A stretch of 7,981 nt of DNA, taken from Bacteroidales bacterium. Its GTDB lineage: Bacteria > Bacteroidota > Bacteroidia > Bacteroidales > ML635J-15. The translations under genes and the position numbers were made by a program. Numbering within the stretch: the first letter of the stretch is position 1; the number at the start of each line of letters is the position of its first letter. The notes under the pieces were generated by a model. That model did no database searches. It saw only the letters and a list, made by a program, of their open reading frames with translations, and had not been told where the DNA came from. The DNA is taken from contig JALOAQ010000124.1 in the NCBI GenBank assembly GCA_023228725.1, forward strand, positions 1 to 7,981, given 5' to 3'. Of the stretch, positions 1 to 5,539 are shown piece by piece.

Positions 1-148
1 TGTCGAATACAGTGCTTGAGGCTCCAGTATCCACAATCATATTAGCTTTTAGTCCATTGATTTTTACTTCTATCAATATGTGATTACCACCTCCTTCAAT
101 ATTTAAAATATGAATTTTACTTTTGTAAGTTTTAAATTTTTCAATCAT
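1..148 (-). CDS. Retropepsin-like aspartic protease, N-terminal part (runs off left edge)
   Basis: Only the first 49 codons are inside the window; the frame is open to position 1. The start is the ATG at 148-146 on the minus strand, which overlaps the end of the upstream antiporter gene by 8 bp (ATGATTGA, with the antiporter's TGA at 143-141). The key motif is D-T-G-A-S at residues 40-44, preceded by a hydrophobic strand (N36-M-I-V39). This is the active-site loop of clan AA aspartic proteases; Asp40 would be the catalytic residue, and one such motif per chain means the enzyme would work as a dimer. There is no signal peptide, so a cytoplasmic location is likely. Small single-domain proteins of this kind occur in many Bacteroidota, and their substrates are mostly unknown. 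The overlap suggests translation coupled to the antiporter. The second half, including the flap and the conserved C-terminal strand, is not visible, so the family call rests on the motif and its context. Confidence 0.72.
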   Translation of the reverse strand, partial: MIEKFKTYKSKIHILNIEGGGNHILIEVKINGLKANMIVDTGASSTVFD

Positions 149-1520
149 CAAATTCGTCAATATATTTTTTATTTACTTTAATTACAAAATCTTCATTTTC
201 AGACTTATCTTCTGTCTCTGGGCTAAAATTAACATGTTCTGTTTCGTTAGTTTTTGTTTTATTGAGTTCTCTTTTCTTTTTCCTTAGCATTTTATTAAAA
301 ATAAAAGGGTCTCTGCTTGCAATAATTACTAAAATGCTACAAACCACAATACTAACTAAAACTACAGCATAACCCATTTCTGCAATTTCTTTAGCATAAG
401 GCATTTTAGTAAATTCTTCACCTTGGCTTAACACGTATTGAAGAGGTACAGAAGCCATTATTGCAGAAATTAATCCTTTAGGTGCCATTATTGACATCAT
501 TGTAACTTCATGAGGTCTTGAGCCTTTTCTCGCAAAGAATAAAATTGTTAAAGGCCTTAGTAATAACACTAATGCAATTATTAATAAAGCAATAAAATAA
601 GTTGAAATATTGCCAAACTCTAATACAATTCCAACATAAACAAAGAAGTATGTTTGTAAAATAAAAACTATTTCTGCAAAAAAACTTTTTTCGTTATCTG
701 TTAATGTTGCTGCCTCGAACTTAAAAATAGACTTCCATAATTTAGAATTGTTTAAATTTGAAGAGTTCCCCAATATTATTCCTAAACTTAAAGCCGCAAT
801 ACCTCCATTTAGTCCCATGGCTTCTACTATAGCGTAAACAATAAATAAAAATGCAAATGTTGTAAACATAGAATTTTGTAAAACTCTAATTCCATTTAAA
901 AGCAAACTCCATATTATGCCTGCAATTATACCTAATAGGGCTGCAAATAAAAATGATTGCCACATAGAATTTAAAATTCCCATAGCGTTTATTTCACCTG
1001 CTTTCATACCTTCAAATATTGCTAAAGATACAACTAAGCACAACACATCAGTAAAGGCAGATTCTAATAATAAAATAGTAGAGCTTTTAGAACCAAGATT
1101 TAATTGTTTTATCATTGGAATAACAACAGCTGATGATGTGCCACCAAGAATAGACCCCAAGAATAAAGAAGATATATAATCAAGTTTATAAATATAGTGT
1201 GAAACAAGAAATACAATAGCAACAGTTATTATAAAATTTAAAACAGTTACTAAAGTGGCCGAAGTAATTGCAGTTTTGAGTTCATTTAATTTTAAACCTA
1301 CACCGCTCTCAAAGAGTATGATTATCAATGTTATAGTAGTAAAAACCTTACCCATTTCACCAAAAAACAATTGTTTATCGATAAAAAATCCAGCTATTAT
1401 TCCAATAATCATTAATATTAAAACATTTGGTATTTTTGTTTTATTAAATAGCTTGCTAAATAAATGGCTTGAGAATATTAATAAACCTAAAAATAAAACA
1501 ACTAAGGTAATTTCGTCCAT
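141..1520 (-). CDS. Cation:proton antiporter (CPA superfamily)
   Basis: A 459-residue inner-membrane protein with about 12-13 hydrophobic segments between residues 4 and 402, then a charged, cytoplasmic-looking tail (403-459) without an RCK/TrkA domain. It would exchange Na+ or K+ for H+. Family marks: F-E-S-G at 70-73 followed by a G-L-K-L segment; G-G-T-S-S-A-V-V at 126-133 in the unwound-helix position; E-S-A-F-T-D at 153-158 in the ion-binding helix; A-P-K-G-L at 346-350, matching the A-P-R-G-L type motif of the family. The ion-site pair is Thr157-Asp158, whereas CPA1 proteins usually have Asn-Asp and CPA2 proteins Asp-Asp. The T-S-S motif is nearer CPA2, so I do not assign a subfamily or an ion. 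The start ATG at 1520 begins directly with a membrane segment. A TATTTTTG at 1567-1574 (minus) could be its -7 element, but no good -33 was found. The retropepsin-like gene overlaps its 3' end. Confidence 0.9.
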   Translation of the reverse strand: MDEITLVVLFLGLLIFSSHLFSKLFNKTKIPNVLILMIIGIIAGFFIDKQLFFGEMGKVFTTITLIIILFESGVGLKLNELKTAITSATLVTVLNFIITVAIVFLVSHYIYKLDYISSLFLGSILGGTSSAVVIPMIKQLNLGSKSSTILLLESAFTDVLCLVVSLAIFEGMKAGEINAMGILNSMWQSFLFAALLGIIAGIIWSLLLNGIRVLQNSMFTTFAFLFIVYAIVEAMGLNGGIAALSLGIILGNSSNLNNSKLWKSIFKFEAATLTDNEKSFFAEIVFILQTYFFVYVGIVLEFGNISTYFIALLIIALVLLLRPLTILFFARKGSRPHEVTMMSIMAPKGLISAIMASVPLQYVLSQGEEFTKMPYAKEIAEMGYAVVLVSIVVCSILVIIASRDPFIFNKMLRKKKRELNKTKTNETEHVNFSPETEDKSENEDFVIKVNKKYIDEFDD

Positions 1521-1582
1521 ATAGTTTTAAACCTTTTTAAATTTTAATTGTCAATAATTCAGTAATCAAAAATATATAAATT

Positions 1583-2062
1583 ATGAAAACTATCGTAAAA
1601 TTTTTAACAGTATTTTTTTTAGCAGGTGTTTTTTCTGCAAATTTAGCCTTTTCCCAAGAAGGAAAAAGAGAGTATAAACGCTATCAAGATTGTATTTACA
1701 ATGATTTGAGCGAAAGTCAAAAATCTAGTATAGATGCTATAAAACTTGAGAGCGAAAAGAAAACTATTGTTTATAAAGCTGATTTAAAAATCAAAAAAGC
1801 TGAATTAGACAAACTTTTACTTGCAGAAAACCCATCAAAAAAGAATATTGATGCAAAAATTGATGAAATTACTAAACTAAAAGGCGACATCAAAAAAGAA
1901 AGAATCGACCATCGTCTAAAAGTTCGTGATGTTTTAACTCCTGAGCAAAGAGTAGATTTTGACCTTAAACATAAAGGGAAAAATTTTTACAAAAATTCCC
2001 ATTATGGAAATAAAAAATCTCAATCCTACGGCAAAGGACAGCACCAAAACCACAAAAATTAA
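1583..2062 (+). CDS. Exported Spy/CpxP-like protein (LTxxQ motifs)
   Basis: A 159-residue periplasmic protein. Residues 1-24 form a signal peptide (K2, hydrophobic 7-18, A-F-S before Q25 as a signal peptidase I site). The mature part is mostly charged helix with two LTxxQ-like repeats: L-S-E-S-Q at 42-46 and L-T-P-E-Q at 118-122. A long K/E/D-rich helical hairpin lies between them. This is the architecture of the Spy/CpxP/ZraP family, which acts as ATP-independent periplasmic chaperones or metal-stress sensors. The C-terminal tail (129-159) is rich in Lys, Gly, Asn and Tyr and has four His residues (130, 140, 154, 157), which might bind metal; this is inference. There is one Cys, at 37. The gene is monocistronic: divergent from the antiporter across 62 bp and closed by a strong terminator at 2078. 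I see no clear promoter consensus upstream. The family call is good; the exact role (envelope stress or metal) is open. Confidence 0.8.
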   Translation: MKTIVKFLTVFFLAGVFSANLAFSQEGKREYKRYQDCIYNDLSESQKSSIDAIKLESEKKTIVYKADLKIKKAELDKLLLAENPSKKNIDAKIDEITKLKGDIKKERIDHRLKVRDVLTPEQRVDFDLKHKGKNFYKNSHYGNKKSQSYGKGQHQNHKN

Positions 2063-2077
2063 TTTCAACTAAAACTT

Positions 2078-2114
2078 AAAACTGCTTGATTTTTTTATTA
2101 AGCAGTTTTTTTTT
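2078..2114 (+). terminator. Rho-independent terminator of the Spy-like gene
   Basis: Perfect 10-bp inverted repeat AAAACTGCTT (2078-2087) and AAGCAGTTTT (2100-2109). It extends inward by one G-T and two A-T pairs, leaving a T-rich loop, and is followed by T residues to 2114. It starts 15 bp after the stop codon at 2062 and is the strongest terminator hairpin in the window. Confidence 0.9.
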
Positions 2115-2168
2115 GTAAAAAAAATGTATTTTTACAGTTTCGGAACAAGTTTTGATAGTTATTAGTTT

Positions 2169-2954
2169 ATGAAAAAAATATTTTACATATTTACCTTAGT
2201 AATTTTTTGTGAAAACATATATTCCCAAGAAATTATTAAGTCAAATTATACTAAAGGATTAAATGCTTTTGAAATTGATAAATTAAATAATTTTTATTTT
2301 GTTAAAGATAATCAAGTGGTGAAAACTGATTTTGAATTTAATAAACTATACGACTATTCCGACAAAACTTTTGGAAATATTACTTTTATTGATGTAAGTA
2401 ACCCGTTTAGAATTTTAATTTTTTATAAAGATTTTAATATCATAGTTTTTTTAGACAATAAACTTGCTCCATTAAGATCGCCAATTTATTTGGATGATTT
2501 GAATTATTTTTCTGTTGATGCACTCTGTTCGTCTTCTTTTGAGAGTTTTTTAATTTTTGATTCACAAAATACAAGTGTAAATACTATTTCTAAAGAACTT
2601 CAAACAACGCAAAAAGGAACGAATTTGTATGCAGTAGTTTCTGATCAAAAAGCTAGGAAAATTAAGGAAACTAATAATTATATTTTTATAAGTTTTGAAA
2701 ATGGATATATTCATGTTTTAGATAAATATGCAAATTATATAGATTCCTTTTTTTATGAAGGATTAATTGACTTTGATTGTGTAAATGACGACTTATATTT
2801 GTTAGGACACAATGAGCTTGTCGCTTTCAATATTAAAAAAGAAAGAATTTTTTATTATAATTTTGATTACGATGCTAATAAAGGTTTTAAAATTAAAAAT
2901 AACACCTTATATCTATTAAATGAAAAATCTTTAATAAGTTTTAAATTTCTTTAA
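2169..2954 (+). CDS. Exported protein of unknown function, possibly propeller-like
   Basis: I do not recognise a named family. The product is 261 residues with a signal peptide at 1-19 (K2-K3, hydrophobic 4-13, probable cleavage before Q20). The mature part is rich in short alternating hydrophobic strands with Asn/Asp turns, and patterns such as D-x-x-N-N-F-Y-F-V and N-D-D-L-Y-L-L recur. This suggests repeated beta-sheet blades, as in a small beta-propeller; it is an impression from strand spacing, not a domain match. The best conserved-looking block is D-V-S-N-P-F-R-I-L-I-F-Y-K-D-F at 75-89. No catalytic motif, lipobox or sorting domain is visible. Base composition is very AT-rich, like its neighbours. 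The start at 2169 gives a proper signal peptide. It lies 54 bp after the terminator of the Spy-like gene and 75 bp before the deoxynucleoside kinase, so it could share a transcript with the kinase. I found only poor promoter candidates upstream. Confidence 0.75.
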   Translation: MKKIFYIFTLVIFCENIYSQEIIKSNYTKGLNAFEIDKLNNFYFVKDNQVVKTDFEFNKLYDYSDKTFGNITFIDVSNPFRILIFYKDFNIIVFLDNKLAPLRSPIYLDDLNYFSVDALCSSSFESFLIFDSQNTSVNTISKELQTTQKGTNLYAVVSDQKARKIKETNNYIFISFENGYIHVLDKYANYIDSFFYEGLIDFDCVNDDLYLLGHNELVAFNIKKERIFYYNFDYDANKGFKIKNNTLYLLNEKSLISFKFL

Positions 2955-2961
2955 ATATTTT

Positions 2962-2993
2962 TTTGCTTAATTACTAATTAATATATATATTTA
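2962..2993 (+). promoter_or_regulatory. Possible promoter of the deoxynucleoside kinase gene
   Basis: TTTG at 2962-2965, a 20-bp spacer, then TATATTTA at 2986-2993. This matches the Bacteroidota TTTG/TAnnTTTG pattern except for the last base. Transcription would start near 3000, leaving about 30 nt before the ATG at 3030. The spacer is almost pure A/T, so a chance match is a real possibility. Confidence 0.35.
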
Positions 2994-3029
2994 TTTTTTT
3001 TTTATAATCATAAATTTAACTTTAAAAAT

Positions 3030-3644
3030 ATGCATATAGCTGTAGCTGGAAATATAGGAGCGGGAAAAACTACTTTAACGAAACTTTTAGCCAAAAATTA
3101 TGGCTGGACTCCTCATTTTGAAGATGTTGACGATAATCCGTATCTAAATGATTTTTATGAAGATATGCAAAGATGGTCATTTAATCTGCAAGTTTATTTT
3201 TTGAATAGTAGGTTTAATCAAATATTAGAAATTAGAAAAGCAGGTAAAACTATTATTCAAGATAGAACTATATACGAAGATGCTTATATTTTTGCACCTA
3301 ATTTGCACTCAATGGGCTTGATGACAACTAGAGATTTTGATAATTATTTTAGTCTTTTTACACTTATGGCTACCTTGGTTGAAGCTCCTGATTTATTGAT
3401 TTATTTAAGAGCTTCGGTTCCAAAACTTGTGCAAAATATTCAACAACGCGGTAGAAAGTACGAAAATACTATCCGCTTAGATTACTTAAAGCGTTTAAAT
3501 GAAAGATATGAAGGCTGGGTAGCAAATTATAATGGAGGAAAATTATTAATTGTAGATGTTGATAATTTAGATTTTGCTCAAAATCCCGAAGATTTACGTG
3601 AAATTATTGATAAAATTGACGCTGAAATTTTTGGTTTGTTTTAG
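3030..3644 (+). CDS. Deoxynucleoside kinase (dCK/dGK/dNK family)
   Basis: A 204-residue cytoplasmic enzyme that transfers the ATP gamma-phosphate to the 5'-OH of a deoxynucleoside, for salvage of dNTP precursors. Visible motifs in order: P-loop G-N-I-G-A-G-K-T at 7-14; Glu31 in the position of the catalytic base after strand 2; Q-V-Y-F at 54-57, where Gln54 fits the base-binding glutamine; D-R-T at 78-80, the family's DRS/ERS-type motif, followed by I-Y-E-D; and a lid with R-G-R-K-Y-E at 140-145. Length is normal for bacterial members. Which base it prefers (A, G, C or T) cannot be read from sequence alone. The start at 3030 puts the P-loop at the usual distance from the N-terminus. The stop codon TAG (3642-3644) overlaps the TAA of the convergent PfkB kinase. 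Confidence 0.92.
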   Translation: MHIAVAGNIGAGKTTLTKLLAKNYGWTPHFEDVDDNPYLNDFYEDMQRWSFNLQVYFLNSRFNQILEIRKAGKTIIQDRTIYEDAYIFAPNLHSMGLMTTRDFDNYFSLFTLMATLVEAPDLLIYLRASVPKLVQNIQQRGRKYENTIRLDYLKRLNERYEGWVANYNGGKLLIVDVDNLDFAQNPEDLREIIDKIDAEIFGLF

Positions 3645-4615
3645 AACTGTTTAAGTTCGTCTTTTATTTTTTTCCATCTATTTTCGTCCATTGTAGCACC
3701 AACAACTTCAACTACATTTCCAGCAATTAAAGAACCGGCTTTTGCACAAAGGTTTAAATCCCAATTATTAGTTAATCCATATAAAAAACCTGCCGCATAA
3801 TTATCTCCTGCACCAGTAGTATCTATAGGTTTAGCTTTAATGGCAGCTACTGCATGTTTTTCGTTAAAACCTTTGACTAGAGAACCTTGACGACCAACTT
3901 TTACAACTGCAATTTCGCATAAAGAAGAAATCATTTCTAATGCTTGTTCGGGTTCTTGACCTGTAAAGGCTTTAGCTTCTTCTTCGTTTGCAAAAACAAT
4001 ATCAATATATTTATCAATTAAATATTTTAAAAAATCTAAATTTTCTTCAACAATATTGTAGGAAGCTAAGTCTATAGATACTTTTAATCCGGCTTTTTTT
4101 GCAGTGGCAACAGCCTTTTCAATTAATTCATTATTAAAAATTAAATAGCCTTCTATGTGTAAAATATCAAAGCCCTTAAAAGTTAAATCGCTAATATCCT
4201 CAGCAGAAAGTTCTGAAGCTGCACCCAAATAAGTTGCAAAAGTTCTTTCAGAATCTGGACTAATTAAAGCTACAGCAATACCTGTAGGAGTGCTTGTTTT
4301 TTTTAGATGAGGAAAAACTCCAGTTTTTTTCATGTCCTCGGCAAAAAACTTTCCCATTTCATCATCACATATTTTTCCAACAAAACCTGTTGATACACCT
4401 AAATTTGCTAAACTGCGAATTGTATTAGCAGCCGAGCCTCCACTTGCTAGACTTTTTGAAAAATCTGCCGTAAATTTCTGAATGTTTTGACTTGTTTCTT
4501 GGTCAACTAATTGCATACTGCCTTTTGGAAGATTTAATTTTTCTAAAACAGAATCATCTGTAAGCATTGTCATTACATCAACTAAGGCGTTTCCTAGTGC
4601 GATTATTTTTGTCAT
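3641..4615 (-). CDS. PfkB-family kinase, adenosine-kinase-like
   Basis: A 324-residue cytoplasmic kinase of the ribokinase/PfkB family. Motifs: the N-terminal strand ending G-N-A-L-V-D at 8-13; S-G-G-S-A-A-N-T at 58-65, the first PfkB signature region that contacts the sugar; N-E-E-E at 210-213, the NxxE magnesium/phosphate motif; and D-T-T-G-A-G-D-N-Y-A-A-G-F at 265-277, the second signature, with the anion hole and Asp271 as catalytic base. The S-G-G-S-A-A-N-T form and overall length resemble adenosine-kinase-like members common in Bacteroidota, so phosphorylation of adenosine or a similar ribosyl compound is likely, but fructokinase- or ribokinase-like activity is not excluded. It starts at the ATG at 4615, about 20 nt downstream of a well-formed promoter, and ends overlapping the stop of the deoxynucleoside kinase. 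No co-transcribed partner is visible. Confidence 0.9.
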   Translation of the reverse strand: MTKIIALGNALVDVMTMLTDDSVLEKLNLPKGSMQLVDQETSQNIQKFTADFSKSLASGGSAANTIRSLANLGVSTGFVGKICDDEMGKFFAEDMKKTGVFPHLKKTSTPTGIAVALISPDSERTFATYLGAASELSAEDISDLTFKGFDILHIEGYLIFNNELIEKAVATAKKAGLKVSIDLASYNIVEENLDFLKYLIDKYIDIVFANEEEAKAFTGQEPEQALEMISSLCEIAVVKVGRQGSLVKGFNEKHAVAAIKAKPIDTTGAGDNYAAGFLYGLTNNWDLNLCAKAGSLIAGNVVEVVGATMDENRWKKIKDELKQF

Positions 4616-4637
4616 GATAAAATTTATTTAAAAATAT

Positions 4638-4668
4638 TTTGCAAATATAAAAAACAATATTATTTTTG
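4638..4668 (+). promoter_or_regulatory. Promoter of the tRNA-Asn gene
   Basis: TTTG at 4638-4641, a 19-bp spacer, then TATTTTTG at 4661-4668, a full match to the Bacteroidota -33/-7 pattern. The start point would be about 4673-4677, only a few bases before the mature tRNA 5' end at 4680, so the leader would be very short. Confidence 0.75.
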
Positions 4669-4671
4669 CAA
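4642..4671 (-). promoter_or_regulatory. Promoter of the PfkB-family kinase gene
   Basis: On the minus strand: TTG at 4671-4669, a 19-bp spacer, then TATATTTG at 4649-4642, a full match to TAnnTTTG. Transcription would begin near 4635, about 20 nt before the kinase ATG at 4615. It is interleaved with the tRNA promoter on the other strand. Confidence 0.65.
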
Positions 4672-4679
4672 CGCTTTTT

Positions 4680-4753
4680 TCCTCTTTAGCTCAGTTGGTT
4701 AGAGCACCTGACTGTTAATCAGGGGGTCCTAGGTTCAAGTCCTAGAAGGGGAG
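4680..4753 (+). tRNA. tRNA-Asn (anticodon GTT)
   Basis: A 74-nt cloverleaf that folds by hand. The acceptor stem is TCCTCTT (4680-4686) with AAGGGGA (4746-4752), including one T-G pair. The D arm is GCTC/GAGC, the anticodon stem CCTGA/TCAGG and the anticodon loop CTGTTAA, with GTT at 4714-4716. The variable loop has 5 nt. The T arm is CTAGG/CCTAG with loop TTCAAGT, and the discriminator base is G (4753). The next bases are CAG, so CCA is not encoded and must be added by a nucleotidyltransferase. It is a single-gene unit with its own promoter and terminator; no other tRNA follows. Confidence 0.97.
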
Positions 4754-4767
4754 CAGCTCACAATCAG

Positions 4768-4797
4768 AGGCTTAGGTGAAAATCTAAGCCTTTTTTT
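4768..4797 (+). terminator. Rho-independent terminator of the tRNA-Asn gene
   Basis: An 8-bp perfect stem, AGGCTTAG (4768-4775) with CTAAGCCT (4784-4791), an 8-nt loop that could close further by a G-T pair, and a run of seven T residues from 4791 to 4797. It lies 14 bp after the tRNA 3' end. Confidence 0.9.
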
Positions 4798-4838
4798 ATT
4801 TTGTTTTTTGTGTTGTAAATAAATTAGATTTATATTTT

Positions 4839-4870
4839 TTTGTTAGTTTGGCAAGTTATTCTTATCTTTA
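4839..4870 (+). promoter_or_regulatory. Probable promoter of the cupin lipoprotein gene
   Basis: TTTG at 4839-4842 at the end of a T run, a 20-bp spacer, then TATCTTTA at 4863-4870, which differs from TAnnTTTG only at the last base. The start would be near 4877, about 24 nt before the ATG at 4901. It lies just downstream of the tRNA terminator, where a new promoter is needed. Confidence 0.45.
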
Positions 4871-4900
4871 TGACAATTTTAATAACTAAAATAAATAAAA

Positions 4901-5431
4901 ATGAAAAAAAATCTAATTATCCTAAGTTTATTATTGTTTGTTCTTTTTTGGTCTTGTAATAACCAACAAAGTGAGCAAGAAATTAAAAATCAAGTTGCAA
5001 AAGAATTGGTTCAAGAACAAGCTCTTGTCGAATTTCAAGATTATGGACCAAATCCATTTGTTTTTGATTTAGAGGCATATACTGTTCAGAACGAAACTTA
5101 TAGAACAGCTATTTGGACAGGCGAATTTATGCAAATGACAGTTATGAATATTCTTCCAGGCGAGGATATTGGCTTGGAAATACATGAGGACCACGACCAA
5201 TTTTTAAGAGTTGAGCAAGGTGTTGGTTTTGTGCAAATGGGAGATAGTGAAGATAATCTTGATTTTGAAGCAATTGCAGAAGAAGATTTTGGAATTTTTA
5301 TTCCTGCAGGAAAATGGCATAATGTTACAAATAAATCAGATGAGCCTTTAAAACTTTATTCTATTTATTCTCCGGCAGAACATCCGTATGGAACTGTTCA
5401 TAAAACTCAAGAAGAAGGATTAGAACATTAA
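4901..5431 (+). CDS. Cupin-domain lipoprotein
   Basis: A 176-residue protein. Residues 1-19 look like a lipoprotein signal: K2-K3, a hydrophobic stretch 5-17 and Cys19 preceded by F-W-S, a loose lipobox. Then come a Gln/Glu-rich linker (20-46) and a single cupin domain (about 58-170). Cupin motif 1 is around G87 to G107 with His95, His98 and Glu105; motif 2 is P-A-G-K-W-H-N-V-T-N at 135-144, an exact fit to PxG(x)2H(x)3N, with His140 as a metal ligand. The C-terminal P-A-E-H-P-Y-G-T-V-H-K-T (158-169) is characteristic of a widespread cupin family, which as I know it is usually a soluble protein of about 110-130 residues. The bound metal and reaction are unknown. The extra N-terminus would place this copy in the periplasm on a lipid anchor. 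It has its own probable promoter and lies 108 bp before the symporter gene. Confidence 0.85.
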   Translation: MKKNLIILSLLLFVLFWSCNNQQSEQEIKNQVAKELVQEQALVEFQDYGPNPFVFDLEAYTVQNETYRTAIWTGEFMQMTVMNILPGEDIGLEIHEDHDQFLRVEQGVGFVQMGDSEDNLDFEAIAEEDFGIFIPAGKWHNVTNKSDEPLKLYSIYSPAEHPYGTVHKTQEEGLEH

Positions 5432-5434
5432 AAT

Positions 5435-5487
5435 AAAAATCTTATAGGTTTTTAACAGTTTAAGTATGAAAACTTTTTAAGTTTTTT
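5435..5487 (+). terminator. Two weak AT-rich hairpins, possible terminator after the cupin gene
   Basis: AAAAATCT (5435-5442) can pair with AGGTTTTT (5446-5453) around a 3-nt loop, with one T-G pair. AAAACTT (5469-5475) can pair with AAGTTTT (5479-5485), followed by two more T residues. Both have very little G/C, so termination would be weak and read-through into the symporter gene is possible. Confidence 0.25.
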
Positions 5488-5539
5488 GCCAATTAGTAAT
5501 TTTCTTTTTTTGAAATTTACGAAAATTTAAAATTACTAT

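Noticed and set aside
916..1179. Plus-strand open frame of 87 codons inside the antiporter gene
   Set aside because: It lies wholly antisense to a clear membrane-transporter gene, its product has no recognisable domain, and it reflects the complement of hydrophobic codons.
1255..1524. Plus-strand open frame of 89 codons covering the antiporter N-terminus
   Set aside because: Antisense to the start of a well-supported gene, with no family marks or promoter of its own.
1567..1574. TATTTTTG on the minus strand as a firm antiporter promoter
   Set aside because: The -7 match is good, but no TTTG or TTG lies at the right distance upstream, so it is mentioned only in the gene entry.
2115..2135. 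Inverted repeat GTAAAAA / TTTTTAC before the unknown exported protein, as an operator
   Set aside because: It contains almost no G/C and lies in an A/T-tract region where such repeats arise by chance; no regulator gene is nearby.
2979..3004. AT dinucleotide run plus T tract before the deoxynucleoside kinase as a phase-variable repeat
   Set aside because: The AT run is only about five units and sits in a generally A/T spacer; no invertible flanks or coding effect are visible.
4680..4797. tRNA-Asn 3' end as an integration (att) site
   Set aside because: No integrase gene, no repeated copy of the tRNA 3' end elsewhere in the window, and only ordinary chromosomal genes downstream.
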